A stretch of DNA of 64,000 bases from Streptomyces spinoverrucosus (GCF_006539505.1 NZ_BJND01000035.1:17697-81696), one strand, 5' to 3'. Shown: positions 16,118 to 24,666, numbered from the stretch's first letter. Notes: a model not told the origin generated them from the sequence alone. Translations and numbers: made by a program.

Positions 16118-16854
16118 CACGTCCCATCACTGTGGTCACCGGCGGCAGCCGGGGGATCGGCGCGGCCACCTGCCTGCGGCTGGCGGCCGACGGGCACGAC
16201 GTGGCGGTCGGCTACGTCCGTGACGCCGACGCGGCCGAGGCGGTGGCCGACGGGGTACGGGCAGCGGGCGGCCGCTCGGTCACCGTACGGGTGGACACGT
16301 CCGTCGAGGCGGACGTCGAGCGGCTCTTCGACATCGCCGAGCAGCGGCTCGGGCCGGTGACGGGCCTGGTGAACAACGCCGGGGTGACCAGCCCGCTGGG
16401 GCGGCTGGCCGACGCGGACCCGGCCGATCTGCGCCGGGTCGTGGACGTCAATCTCCTGGGCACGCTGCTGTGTTCACGCCGGGCCGCACAGCTGATGACC
16501 GCGCGGGGCGGTGGCGTGATCGTGAACGTGTCGTCGGCCGCAGCGACGCTGGGCAGTCCCGGCGAATACGTCCACTACGCGGCGACCAAGGCGGCCGTCG
16601 ACGCCCTGACCCTGGGGCTGGCGAAGGAGCTGGGACCGGACGGCGTCCGCGTCAACGCGGTGGCGCCCGGGGTGATCGACACCGAGATCCACGCCGCCGG
16701 GGGCGACCCGAACCGCGCCCACCGGGCGGCGGCCACGATTCCGCTGCGTCGGCCGGGGCGGGCCGAGGAGATCGCGGCGGCGGTGGCATGGCTGATGTCG
16801 CCGGACGCGTCGTATGCGACGGGGGCGGTGCTGCGGGTGTCGGGCGGGCGGTGA
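16114..16854 (+). CDS. Short-chain dehydrogenase/reductase, coupled to DUF4291 gene
   Basis: The 246-residue protein carries TGGSRGIG at about residues 9-16, NNAG near 87, NVSSAAATLGSPGEYVHYAATKAA with the catalytic Ser, Tyr and Lys, and PGVIDTEIHAAGG. It resembles glucose-1-dehydrogenase/FabG-type SDRs, and the stress-related YgfF/oxidoreductase group is also possible. It overlaps the DUF4291 stop by four bases. Its stop lies 8 bases from the convergent kinase gene. Confidence 0.9.
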   Translation: MTRPITVVTGGSRGIGAATCLRLAADGHDVAVGYVRDADAAEAVADGVRAAGGRSVTVRVDTSVEADVERLFDIAEQRLGPVTGLVNNAGVTSPLGRLADADPADLRRVVDVNLLGTLLCSRRAAQLMTARGGGVIVNVSSAAATLGSPGEYVHYAATKAAVDALTLGLAKELGPDGVRVNAVAPGVIDTEIHAAGGDPNRAHRAAATIPLRRPGRAEEIAAAVAWLMSPDASYATGAVLRVSGGR

Positions 16855-16861
16855 GGGCGCG

Positions 16862-17440
16862 TCAGACGCCCATGCCTTCTTCGCGCAGCCGCTGGAAGGC
16901 CGTCGGAGTGGGGCGCGCGCGCAGGAAGTCCCTGATCCCGCGGGCGCATTCGAGGGAGTCGGAGACACTCGTGTCGCACTCGATGTCGTAGACGCCGTGG
17001 GCGTGGACCTGCTTGAGCTGGCGGGCGGCGAGACCGGGCGGCCGGTTCCCCCGCTCGCGCTCCCGCAGCTCCAGTTCGTCCGGGGGGCAGTGCACGCCGA
17101 CGAGGACCACGTCCTGCGGCACGAAGAGCGAGAGGCAGTCCTTCAGCCGCCATTCGGCGCTGAGGATGTGGTCCATGACGACGTTGTTGCCGGCGGCGGC
17201 CATGCCTGCGACCGCGCGGTGGTAGCCCTGCCAGGTCCGGTGCAGAACGGTGTCGAGCTCATCGGGCGGGACGGGGGCGCGGGACCGCATCGCGTGGAAG
17301 GCGTCGACCGGCATGTGGAAGTACGGCTCGTCGAGGATCCGCAGCAGCTGGGTCGCGATGCTCGACTTTCCCGAACTGGATGTGCCGTTGAGGAAGACGA
17401 TCAGGCCACGGCGCGGTGGCACCTCGGTGAGATGTCTCAT
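16862..17440 (-). CDS. Chloramphenicol-phosphotransferase-like P-loop kinase
   Basis: The 192-residue protein has a P-loop GTSSSGKSS at about residues 16-24 and the downstream acidic VDAFHAM, which matches the catalytic Asp region of Streptomyces venezuelae chloramphenicol 3-O-phosphotransferase. VFVPQDVVLVGVHCPPDELELRERERGNRPPG is the family's base/lid segment. Many genomes carry such homologues without chloramphenicol production, so the substrate may be another small hydroxyl compound. The ATG at 17440 gives the usual family length. A small gene lies 32 bp upstream on the same strand. Confidence 0.87.
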   Translation of the reverse strand: MRHLTEVPPRRGLIVFLNGTSSSGKSSIATQLLRILDEPYFHMPVDAFHAMRSRAPVPPDELDTVLHRTWQGYHRAVAGMAAAGNNVVMDHILSAEWRLKDCLSLFVPQDVVLVGVHCPPDELELRERERGNRPPGLAARQLKQVHAHGVYDIECDTSVSDSLECARGIRDFLRARPTPTAFQRLREEGMGV

Positions 17441-17472
17441 ATACGTCGGTCCCGGCGCTCCAGGTCTCGTCT

Positions 17473-17652
17473 TCAGGCCGCCTCGATGACCTCGCCGCGG
17501 ATCGCCGCGGCCCACTCGACCACCAGCAGCTCGTACTCCGCCCGCTCCTGTGCCGACAGTGAGCCGCCCGCGCGCATCCACAGCGCGCGGATCTGCTCGT
17601 TCACCTCGGCAGCAGACCGCACGGAACCAGGGGTCACGGAGTCGGGGGACAT
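17473..17652 (-). CDS. Small conserved hypothetical protein
   Basis: The 59-residue product from the ATG at 17652 reads MSPDSVTPGSVRSAAEVNEQ, then a helix IRALWMRAGGSLSAQERAEYELLVVEWAAAIRGEVIEAA. The acidic amphipathic helices and codon use look genuine. It lies in the same direction as the phosphotransferase-like gene with a 32-bp gap and probably shares its transcript. No function is known to me. Confidence 0.6.
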   Translation of the reverse strand: MSPDSVTPGSVRSAAEVNEQIRALWMRAGGSLSAQERAEYELLVVEWAAAIRGEVIEAA

Positions 17653-17722
17653 GCGGGCAAGCCTAGGCGCAAGCACTGACGCTGCGCTACCGGGCCGCTA
17701 CTCATCCCGTATGGGCTTGGTC

Positions 17723-17752
17723 ACGGCCCCCGGAGTGAACCCCGGGGGCCGT
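17723..17752 (-). terminator. Stem-loop terminator after uppP
   Basis: ACGGCCCCCGG and CCGGGGGCCGT pair perfectly (11 bp) around an 8-base loop, starting 5 bases past the uppP stop on the minus strand. Confidence 0.7.
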
Positions 17753-17756
17753 CTGC

Positions 17757-18632
17757 TCAGCCTGCCGACTCCGCCGCGTGGGGACTCAGGACGCCGAACG
17801 TCACCAGGGCGACGATCACGATGCCGAGCACTACGCGGTACCAGACGAACGGCATGAAACTCTTGGTCGAGATGTACTTCATGAACCAGGCGATCACCGC
17901 GTAGCCGGTGACGAAGGCGATCACCGTGGCGAAGATCGTCGGCCCCCAGGACACATGGCCGGTCTCCATGGCGTCGTTGAGCTCGAACAGGCCCGAGGCG
18001 AGCACCGCCGGGATGGCGAGCAGGAAGGAGTAGCGGGCCGCGGCCTCGCGGTTGTAGCCCATGAAGAGGCCGCCGGTGATCGTCGCGCCGGAGCGGGAGA
18101 CGCCCGGGACGAGCGCCATGGCCTGGCAGATGCCGAAGATCAGGCCGTCCCGCACACCCAGTTCCTTCAGCGTCTTGCGCTCCTTGGCCGCCCGGTGGCG
18201 CCCGCCGGTCTCGTCGCGGGCCGCGATCCGGTCGGCGATGCCCATGATCAGGCCGACCACGATCAGCATTGTCGCGGTGATGCGCAGATCACGGAACGGC
18301 CCGACGATCTGGTCCTTGAGCGTCACGCCGAGGACGCCGATCGGTATCGAGCCGACGATCACCAGCCAGCCCATCCGGGCGTCATGGTCCTTGCGCCACG
18401 TCTTGTCGTAGAGCGAGCGGGTCCACGCCGACAGGATGCGCCCGATGTCCTTGCGGAAGTAGATCAGCACGGCGGCCTCCGTGCCGATCTGGGTGATCGC
18501 CGTGAAGGCGGCGCCGGGGTCCTCCCAACCGGAGAAGGCGGCGGTCAGGCGCAGGTGCGCGCTGGAGGACACGGGGAGGAACTCGGTCAGCCCCTGGACG
18601 AGTCCGAGGATGAGTGATTCGAACCAAGACAT
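17757..18632 (-). CDS. uppP: Undecaprenyl-diphosphate phosphatase
   Basis: The 291-residue integral membrane protein recycles undecaprenyl pyrophosphate, the lipid carrier of cell-wall synthesis. Both family signatures are present: LVQGLTEFLPVSSSAHLRL near residue 12 and ALVPGVSRSGATITGGLFMGYNREAAARYSF near 175, which together build the active site. About eight hydrophobic helices are visible. The ATG at 18632 gives normal length. The gene is single and is followed by a strong terminator. Homologues confer bacitracin tolerance when abundant. Confidence 0.96.
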   Translation of the reverse strand: MSWFESLILGLVQGLTEFLPVSSSAHLRLTAAFSGWEDPGAAFTAITQIGTEAAVLIYFRKDIGRILSAWTRSLYDKTWRKDHDARMGWLVIVGSIPIGVLGVTLKDQIVGPFRDLRITATMLIVVGLIMGIADRIAARDETGGRHRAAKERKTLKELGVRDGLIFGICQAMALVPGVSRSGATITGGLFMGYNREAAARYSFLLAIPAVLASGLFELNDAMETGHVSWGPTIFATVIAFVTGYAVIAWFMKYISTKSFMPFVWYRVVLGIVIVALVTFGVLSPHAAESAG

Positions 18633-18828
18633 GAAGTTACGGAGTCCAAGTGCCGATCGTGGAACGGACGGAGGACACACCGGGCCCCCGCGCGCGGTGA
18701 TCGGGTGTGTTGAGGGGCAGCGTAGCGTCCCGGGCAGACACGCCCGACACAGGGGGTTTCCCGGGCGATCGACGGTGATCGGTTCGGGGTGTTGACCGGC
18801 CGCCGTGCCGGGCCTACGTTGCAGGGCG

Positions 18829-18846
18829 GGGAAAGCGCTTGCTGTC
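18829..18846. promoter_or_regulatory. LacI-family-like operator before the sugar-type operon
   Basis: GGAAAGCGCTTGC contains the palindromic core AAGCGCTT (18833-18840), a hallmark of LacI/GalR-family operators. It lies about 50 bp before the start of the Gfo/Idh-DUF6807-cupin operon. No LacI gene is adjacent, so the regulator is unknown. Confidence 0.4.
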
Positions 18847-18893
18847 GCGCTTGTCATGCGTCCAGGGACCCCGGAGGAGTGCTGATCAGGTTC

Positions 18894-20144
18894 ATGCCCA
18901 CATCCGCGACATCGGTGCCATCAGCGGCTGACACACCATCCACGACGGCCACGACAGTCGACACCCACGACCCCCAGACCTCCCGATCCCCCTCCGCCCC
19001 CCTCACCGGCCGCCCCGTCAGAACCGCAGTCATCGGCACCGGTGGCATCGCCCGCGGATGTCACCTCCCCGCCCTCACCCGGCTCGCCGAGGAGGGGGAG
19101 ACGGAGGTCGTCGCGGCCGTCGACATCGACCGGGCCGCCGTCGAGGCGTTCTGCGCGGAGGGCGGGATTCCGCACGCGTACACCGACATGAACCGGATGC
19201 TGCGGGAACAGCGGCCCGACCTGGTGACGATCTGCACACCGCCCACGCTGCACCGCGAGCAGACCATCGCCGCCCTGCGCGCCGGCGCCTGGGTGTGGTG
19301 CGAGAAGCCGCCCGTGCCCACGCTCGCCGACTTCGACGCCGTGGAGGCGGCGGAGGGCCCGGCCGGTGGACCGTACGCCTCGATCGTCTTCCAGCACCGG
19401 TTCGGCTCGGGCGCCGCCCATGTGCGCAGGCTGCTCGCGGAGCAGGCCATGGGGCGGCCGCTGGTGGCGCACTGTCAGACCACCTGGTACCGCAACGCCG
19501 CCTACTACGCGGTGCCCTGGCGCGGCCGCTGGCAGACCGAGGGCGGCGGGCCCGCGATGGGGCACGGCATCCACCAGATGGACCTGCTGCTCGATCTGCT
19601 CGGTCCGTGGAGCGAGGTGCGCGCGATGGCCGGGCGCCTGGTGCACGACGTGGAGACCGAGGACGTCTCGACCGCGCTGGTCCGCTTCGAGAACGGCACC
19701 ATGGCGACGGTCGTGAACAGCGTCCTCAGTCCCGACGAGGTGAGCCGCATCCGCGTCGACTGCGAGCGCGCCACCGTCGAGCTCACCCACCTGTACGGGC
19801 ACGCCAACGACGACTGGCGGATCACCCCGGCGCCGGACGTACCGGCCGAGGAGGCCGCGCTCTGGAGGGACTTCGGGCCCGATGTGCCCAGCTCGCACCT
19901 GGCGCAACTGCGTGAGCTGGTCGCCAGCATGCGCGCGGGCGAGCGGCCGCGCAGCAGCGGGCCGGACGGGCGCAAGAGCCTGGAGCTGATCACCGCGCTG
20001 TACAAGTCAGCGTTCACCGACACGACCGTCAGCCGGGGCGAGATCGGCCCCGGCGACCCGTACTACACGGCCCTGCACGGCGGTGCGCCCGGCTGGGCAC
20101 CCGTCGTCGCCGAGGCCGCCGCGAACCAGGAGGTGCCCGCATGA
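18894..20144 (+). CDS. Gfo/Idh/MocA-family dehydrogenase (first gene of sugar-type operon)
   Basis: The 416-residue product starts with a Ser/Thr/Pro-rich leader of about 42 residues, then the Rossmann motif TAVIGTGGIARGCHLPAL. ITICTPPTLHREQ-like and WVWCEKPPVPTLADFDAVE (EKP motif with catalytic Lys) follow. MGHGIHQMDLLLDLLGP carries the conserved His/Asp of the C-terminal domain. Family members are NAD(P)-linked sugar or inositol dehydrogenases. The start is unsure: GGAGGAG is 14 bases before the ATG and directly abuts an in-frame GTG at 18879. The stop overlaps the DUF6807 gene by 4 bp. Confidence 0.87.
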   Translation: MPTSATSVPSAADTPSTTATTVDTHDPQTSRSPSAPLTGRPVRTAVIGTGGIARGCHLPALTRLAEEGETEVVAAVDIDRAAVEAFCAEGGIPHAYTDMNRMLREQRPDLVTICTPPTLHREQTIAALRAGAWVWCEKPPVPTLADFDAVEAAEGPAGGPYASIVFQHRFGSGAAHVRRLLAEQAMGRPLVAHCQTTWYRNAAYYAVPWRGRWQTEGGGPAMGHGIHQMDLLLDLLGPWSEVRAMAGRLVHDVETEDVSTALVRFENGTMATVVNSVLSPDEVSRIRVDCERATVELTHLYGHANDDWRITPAPDVPAEEAALWRDFGPDVPSSHLAQLRELVASMRAGERPRSSGPDGRKSLELITALYKSAFTDTTVSRGEIGPGDPYYTALHGGAPGWAPVVAEAAANQEVPA

Positions 20145-21067
20145 CCGGTCCCCACATCGTCCACGCGCACGGCGACCGGATCACGGTCACCGAACCCACC
20201 ACCGGCGTCGAGCTGTTCTCCTACGTCTACCGGCCCGAGGCGGCCTGGGAGGCGCCGAAGCCGTATCTGCACCCGATCCGCACCCTGGGGAACGCGGTCG
20301 TCACCGACTACCGGCCCAACGACCACCGCTGGCACAAGGGCCTGCAGCTGACGGCCTCCCACCTGTCCGGCCAGAACCTGTGGGGCGGCAACACCTACGT
20401 GCACGGAGAGGGCTATGTCGCCCTCCCGGACCGCGTCGGGTCCATGGCGCACGTCGGCTTCGACGAGGTCGCCTCCGACGGCTCCCGGGTCGTGATCGCC
20501 GAGCGGCTCACCTGGCACCCGCGCGGCGGCGAGCTGTGGGCCGAGGAGCAGCGCCGGATCGAGGTGCACGACGTCGACCCGGCGGCGGGCTCGTGGGCGC
20601 TGACCTGGACCAGCGCCATCACCAACCGGCGGGACGAGCCGCTGCTGTTCGGCAGCCCGACCACGGCGGGGCGCGAGATGGCCGGTTACACGGGCCTGTT
20701 CTGGCGTGGACCGCGCGCCTTCCGGGACGGCCGCGTCCTCGGGCCGGACAGCGAGGGCCCCGACCTGATGGGCAAGCAGGCGCCGTGGCTGGCGTACTCC
20801 GGCGAGCACGACGGCGTCGACGGCCACGCCACCCTGGTCTTCGCGCACGCCCCGGAGAACGACCACACCGGTGCCGGGGGCGCCCACCCCGCCCACTGGT
20901 TCGTCCGCAACGAGCCCTTCGCCGCAGTCGCCCCCTCCTGGGCGTTCTACGACGAACTTCAGCTGGCCCCGGGCGACACCCTCACCCGCCGCTACCGGGT
21001 CGTCGTCGCCGACGGGGCATGGGAACGCGACGAGATCGCCAAGTACCTGGAGGCGCACCCGTGGTGA
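20141..21067 (+). CDS. DUF6807 (PmoA-like) protein
   Basis: This 308-residue protein is of the DUF6807 family often labelled methane oxygenase PmoA. The label is historical and it is unrelated to methane oxidation. Conserved blocks are YLHPIRTLGNAVVTDYRPNDHRWHKGLQLTASHL, QRRIEVHDVD and HWFVRNEPFAAVAPSWAFYDE. These proteins recur in carbohydrate-degradation clusters next to Gfo/Idh dehydrogenases and may be sugar-processing lyases or isomerases; no activity is established to my knowledge. The start overlaps the previous stop (ATGA) and its own stop overlaps the following GTG, so three proteins are coupled. Confidence 0.87.
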   Translation: MTGPHIVHAHGDRITVTEPTTGVELFSYVYRPEAAWEAPKPYLHPIRTLGNAVVTDYRPNDHRWHKGLQLTASHLSGQNLWGGNTYVHGEGYVALPDRVGSMAHVGFDEVASDGSRVVIAERLTWHPRGGELWAEEQRRIEVHDVDPAAGSWALTWTSAITNRRDEPLLFGSPTTAGREMAGYTGLFWRGPRAFRDGRVLGPDSEGPDLMGKQAPWLAYSGEHDGVDGHATLVFAHAPENDHTGAGGAHPAHWFVRNEPFAAVAPSWAFYDELQLAPGDTLTRRYRVVVADGAWERDEIAKYLEAHPW

Positions 21068-21789
21068 ATACCGAGGAGCTGACGGGCGTGTTCACCGGCC
21101 TGCCGGGCTCGGTCGCCGTGTCGCACCTGTCCGTCTACGACTGGCCGGCTGCGGACGGGGTGTGCGGCGGAACTCCCCATATGCACCTGACCTGTTCGGA
21201 GGCGTACGTCGTCACCGGCGGGCGCGGCGCGGTGCAGACGCTCACCACGTCCGGGTACGAGGTCACGCCGCTCGCGGCCGGCACGGTCGCCTGGTTCACG
21301 CCCGGCACGATCCACCGGTTGGTCAACGACGACGACCTGCGTATCACGGTCCTGATGCAGAACAGCGGGCTGCCCGAGGCGGGGGACGCGGTGCTCACGT
21401 TGCCGCCGGAGTACCTGACCGACCCGGAGACGTACGCCGCCGCCACCGCGATCCCGGCGGACGCGCCCGTCGCCGAGCAGGAGCGCGTGGCCCGCGCCCG
21501 GCGCGACCTCGCCCTGGAGGGCTACCGCGTGCTGCGCGCGTCCGGCCCCGAGGCGCTGGCCGAGTTCCACCGGGCCGCGGGCGCGCTGGTACGGCCCCGG
21601 CTCGTCGAGTGGCGTGAGCGCTGGCGGCGGGGCGCCGAGGCGGCGGCCGCTGCGACGGGGGAGCAGCTGGACCGGCTGGAGCGGGGGGATGTGTCCCACC
21701 TCGCGGGGGCCGTCGTGCGGAGCGAACAGCCGTCGGCGCGCGGCAAGTTCGGGATGTGCGGGCGGTTGGACGTGTATCCCGGGCACTAG
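21064..21789 (+). CDS. Cupin-domain protein (third gene of sugar-type operon)
   Basis: The GTG at 21064 overlaps the preceding TGA. The 241-residue protein has a single cupin core: GTPHMHLTCSEAYVVTGGRGAVQTL holds the His-x-His/Glu metal ligands and GTVAWFTPGTIHRLVNDDDLRI the second cupin motif. The C-terminal half is helical and ends with FGMCGRLDVYPGH. A role as a sugar-binding or isomerising partner of the two upstream enzymes is likely from coupling, but is inferred. A GTG at 21061 is also in frame. Confidence 0.83.
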   Translation: MNTEELTGVFTGLPGSVAVSHLSVYDWPAADGVCGGTPHMHLTCSEAYVVTGGRGAVQTLTTSGYEVTPLAAGTVAWFTPGTIHRLVNDDDLRITVLMQNSGLPEAGDAVLTLPPEYLTDPETYAAATAIPADAPVAEQERVARARRDLALEGYRVLRASGPEALAEFHRAAGALVRPRLVEWRERWRRGAEAAAAATGEQLDRLERGDVSHLAGAVVRSEQPSARGKFGMCGRLDVYPGH

Positions 21790-21817
21790 GTCAGCATCAC
21801 GCGCCCGTTAGGTCGGA

Positions 21818-22285
21818 TCACGCAGCCGTCGGCCCGGTGACGGTCCAGCCCGGGGACTGGGGGTGGGGGGTCAGGTCCTCGTGCTGGACCGGGTCGCCGC
21901 AGGCCTGGCAGGTGACAAGCGGGACCAGCTCGTGGCCGCAGATGTGCTCGACGACCATGGGGCGGTCGTCCTTGCGCAGGTGGCGGTTGCCCCATTCCAT
22001 GAGGGTGAGCAGGACCGGCTCCAGTTCGAGGCCCGCCTGGGTGGGCCGGTACTCGAAGCGCTGCGGGCGCTCGCTGTAGGCCCGCTTGGTGAGGATCCCG
22101 GCGTCGACCAGGCGGCGCAGGCGGGTGGCCAGGATGTCGCGCGGGGCGCCGATGTTGCGCACGAGCTGGTCGAAGCGGCCGTTGCCGAGGCAGACCTCCC
22201 GCAGGACGAGCAGGGAGTACTTCTCGCCGACGAGCGCGAGGGCGTCGGCGATCGAGCAGGGGCGCGGATCTTTGGTGGCGGCCAT
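21818..22285 (-). CDS. HxlR-family transcriptional regulator
   Basis: The 155-residue protein contains the winged-helix core of the HxlR/DUF24 family: CSIADALALVGEKYSLLVLREVCLGNGRFDQLVRNIGAPRDILATRLRRLVDAGILTKRAY, about residues 10-70. An unusual C-terminal extension, HICGHELVPLVTCQACGDPVQHEDL, carries a His-Cys-His-type cluster with CxxC that could bind zinc. It is divergent from the thiolase gene at 22436, and TTTG-rich direct repeats between them are candidate binding sites. It probably senses oxidants or metabolites and controls the thiolase. Confidence 0.9.
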   Translation of the reverse strand: MAATKDPRPCSIADALALVGEKYSLLVLREVCLGNGRFDQLVRNIGAPRDILATRLRRLVDAGILTKRAYSERPQRFEYRPTQAGLELEPVLLTLMEWGNRHLRKDDRPMVVEHICGHELVPLVTCQACGDPVQHEDLTPHPQSPGWTVTGPTAA

Positions 22286-22306
22286 GCAGCCCAGTCTAGG
22301 GGAGGG

Positions 22307-22355
22307 TTTGGTTATCCAACTGATTGCTTGCGCTCGTGGGTTTGTTTTTCCAACT
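22307..22355. promoter_or_regulatory. Direct repeats, candidate HxlR operator
   Basis: TTTGGTTATCCAACT (22307-22321) and TTTGTTTTTCCAACT (22341-22355) differ at two positions and are 34 bp apart. They lie between the divergent HxlR and thiolase genes in an unusually AT-rich patch. Confidence 0.5.
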
Positions 22356-22435
22356 CGCAGAGTTATGGTGAGTCTGGATTTCCTACTCACTGGTAGGCGC
22401 CCAGGTGGCTCCAGGCGGCCAAGGAGGCCCGCAGC

Positions 22436-23605
22436 ATGCGTGACGCAGTCATCGTCGAAGCCGTACGCACCCCCATAGGCAAGGGCAAGCCCAACGGCTC
22501 GCTCGCGCACGTCCACCCCGTCGAACTCCTCGCCCACACCCTGCGCACCCTCGTCGAGCGCTCCGGCGTCGACCCGGCGCTGATCGACGACGTCATCGGC
22601 GGCACCGTCGACCAGGTCGGCGAGCAGGCCATGAACACCACCCGGTACGCCGTGCTGTCGGCGGGCTTCCCGGAGACCGTCCCCGCGACCACGGTGGACC
22701 GTCAGTGCGGCTCCTCCCAGCAGGCCGTGCACTTCGCCGCGCAGGGTGTCCTCTCGGGCGCGTACGACATCGTGGTCGCCTGCGGCGTCGAGTCCATGAG
22801 CCGCGTGCCGATGTGGTCGAACGTCCCGCCCGGCAAGGACCCGTTCGGCCCCGGTGTCGCCGAGCGCTACCCGGAGGGCCTCGTCCCGCAGGGCATCAGC
22901 GCCGAGCTGATCGCCGCCAAGTGGTCGATCACGCGCGAGCAGATGGACGCCTTCGCCGTCTCCTCGCACCGGAAGGCGGCCGCGGCCTGGGACGGCGGCC
23001 TGTTCGACGCCGAGGTCGCGCCCCTGGACGGGGTCGCGCGCGACGAGTGCGTACGGCCCGGCAGCACCACCGAGATCCTGGCCGGCCTCAAGCCCGCCTA
23101 CTACGACCCCGCCTTCGCCGAGCGCTTCCCGCAGATCGAGTGGAACGTCACCGCGGGCAACGCCAGCCCCATCAACGACGGCGCCTCCGCCGTGCTCATC
23201 ACGACCAGCGAGACCGCGGCCCGCCTCGGCCTGCGCCCGCTCGCCCGGCTGCACAGCTTCGCCGTCACCGGCTCCGACCCGCTGCTGATGCTCACCGGCG
23301 TCATCCCGGCGACCGAGAAGGTGCTGCGCAGGGCCTCCCTGACCCTGGACGACATCGACCTGTTCGAGGTCAACGAGGCGTTCTCCAGCGTCGTTCTCGC
23401 CTGGCAGCAGGAGACCGGCGCCGACCTGGCCAAGGTCAACGTGCACGGCGGCGCCATCGCCATCGGCCATCCGCTCGGCGCGAGCGGCACCCGGCTGACG
23501 ACCACGCTCGTGCACGCCATGCGCGAGCGCGGCGCTCGCTATGCCCTGCAGACCATGTGCGAGGCGGGCGGGCTGGCCAACGCGATGATCCTGGAAGCCG
23601 CGTAG
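22436..23605 (+). CDS. Acetyl-CoA acetyltransferase-type thiolase
   Basis: The 389-residue enzyme has the thiolase catalytic set: nucleophilic Cys91 in DRQCGSSQQAVH, His345 in IGHPLGASGTR, and Cys375 in QTMCEAGGLANAMI. NVTAGNASPINDGASAVL is the family signature. Length fits a degradative/biosynthetic type II thiolase. It forms or cleaves beta-ketoacyl-CoA. Its probable regulator is the divergent HxlR gene. The last base of its TAG stop is also the first base of a 257-bp inverted-repeat element, so the insertion seems to define the gene's end. Confidence 0.92.
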   Translation: MRDAVIVEAVRTPIGKGKPNGSLAHVHPVELLAHTLRTLVERSGVDPALIDDVIGGTVDQVGEQAMNTTRYAVLSAGFPETVPATTVDRQCGSSQQAVHFAAQGVLSGAYDIVVACGVESMSRVPMWSNVPPGKDPFGPGVAERYPEGLVPQGISAELIAAKWSITREQMDAFAVSSHRKAAAAWDGGLFDAEVAPLDGVARDECVRPGSTTEILAGLKPAYYDPAFAERFPQIEWNVTAGNASPINDGASAVLITTSETAARLGLRPLARLHSFAVTGSDPLLMLTGVIPATEKVLRRASLTLDDIDLFEVNEAFSSVVLAWQQETGADLAKVNVHGGAIAIGHPLGASGTRLTTTLVHAMRERGARYALQTMCEAGGLANAMILEAA

Positions 23606-23861
23606 GGTCTGTCGTTTGGATCAGGTCGGCTGCGAGGGACTGCGCCTTTCCCCCCGACCCGAGCGGGGCCATGGGGGTGCCCCCGCGCGAGCGTGTTCGA
23701 GCGTGGGGGAGCGTGCAGCTGCAAGGCGGAGGAGGGCGGCGACGCGATGGGGGTCCCCACGCGCGAGCGCATTCGAGCGTGGGGGAGTCGGCAACCGACG
23801 ACAACGCGGCAGATGCGCGTGCCAGACCCCGCGACGCCGGCATGATCCAAACGACAGGCCC
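23605..23861. mobile_element. MITE-like inverted-repeat element, copy 1
   Basis: Terminal inverted repeats GGGTCTGTCGTTTGGATCA (23605-23623) and TGATCCAAACGACAGGCCC (23843-23861) match at 18 of 19 positions and bound 257 bp without coding capacity. TA flanks each end (TA before the left G, TA after the right C), compatible with a TA target duplication. Inside, GCGCGAGCG and GTGGGGGA segments are partly repeated. A 198-bp relative in the opposite orientation lies at 36430-36627. The ends resemble those of IS5/IS630-type elements, so it is probably moved in trans. Confidence 0.75.
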
Positions 23862-23880
23862 TAAGCCTTCTGACCGCTGG

Positions 23881-24666
23881 TCAGCCGCGCAGGTGGTGGC
23901 GTTTGCGCCAGGCCACCACCGCGCCCGCCAGACCCGGAATGGCGATGGCGGCCATCGCGATCAGGAACACCGGCGACGTCGGCGTCGAGGCGCGGGCGCC
24001 GGCGACGACGTATGCGGCGGTGTTCGGCAGCGAGCCGAGCGCCGTCGCCAGCAGGAACGGCAGCCAGCCCATCTTGGAGACGGCGGCGCAGTAGTTCGCG
24101 GCCCAGAACGGCACGCCCGGGAACAGCCGCACCGCCAGCATGGAGCGGAAGCCGTGCCGGCTGAACTGCCCGTCGACGGTGTTCAGGAACTTGCCGCGCA
24201 GCAGCGGGCGCAGCGCGTCCTGACCCAGGAACCGGCCGAGCCCGAAGGCGATCCCGGCGCCGATCACCGAGCCCCCGATCGCCGCCGCGATGCCCAGCTC
24301 GGAGCCGAACAGCGCGCCCGCCGCCAGGTTGAGCAGCGGCCGCGGCACGAACGCGACGGTGATGACGCCGTACGCGACCGCGAAGATGAGCGCGGCCGCG
24401 ACGCCGCCGAGCTGGGGCGGCCAGCCGTGCGCGAGCAGCCGCTGCGGCTGGAAGAGCAGCACCGCCGCCCCGGCTCCGACCAGCAGGGCGACGAGCAGGG
24501 AGAAACGGGCCCAGGGCGAGAGCAGGACTCTCACGCAGCGCGCGGCGAAGCCGAGGCGGACGGCCGCAGCCGCGGCGCCGGCGGGGACGGCGGCCGCGAG
24601 TTCGGTGGCAGTGGCCCGGGGAGAGGCCGGTGCGGTGCCCCCAGAGCGGGTGTGGGCATCGAGCAT
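23881..24666 (-). CDS. TVP38/TMEM64-family (VTT domain) membrane protein
   Basis: The 261-residue protein has an N-terminal cytoplasmic segment rich in Ala, then six or so helices. VAFVPRPLLNLAAGALFGSELGIAAAIGGSVIGAGIAFGLGRFLGQDAL is the VTT/SNARE-associated domain, with the re-entrant motif FPGVPFWAANYCAAVSKMGWLPFLLATALGSLP. Relatives (YdjX/YdjZ, DedA superfamily) are thought to take part in lipid or proton-linked membrane transport. It ends in WRKRHHLRG. It is convergent with the thiolase, with copy 1 of the short element between. Confidence 0.88.
   Translation of the reverse strand: MLDAHTRSGGTAPASPRATATELAAAVPAGAAAAAVRLGFAARCVRVLLSPWARFSLLVALLVGAGAAVLLFQPQRLLAHGWPPQLGGVAAALIFAVAYGVITVAFVPRPLLNLAAGALFGSELGIAAAIGGSVIGAGIAFGLGRFLGQDALRPLLRGKFLNTVDGQFSRHGFRSMLAVRLFPGVPFWAANYCAAVSKMGWLPFLLATALGSLPNTAAYVVAGARASTPTSPVFLIAMAAIAIPGLAGAVVAWRKRHHLRG

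Noticed and set aside
16862..17440. Chloramphenicol resistance gene as such
   Set aside because: Family homology is clear, but there is no resistance context and homologues often have other substrates.
20141..21067. Methane monooxygenase subunit (PmoA)
   Set aside because: The label PmoA for DUF6807 is a historic misnomer; no membrane helices or copper site are present.
23605..23861. Possibility that copy 1 of the inverted-repeat element is a CRISPR or RNA gene
   Set aside because: There are only terminal inverted repeats plus an imperfect internal duplication; no regular spacers and no tRNA-like arms.
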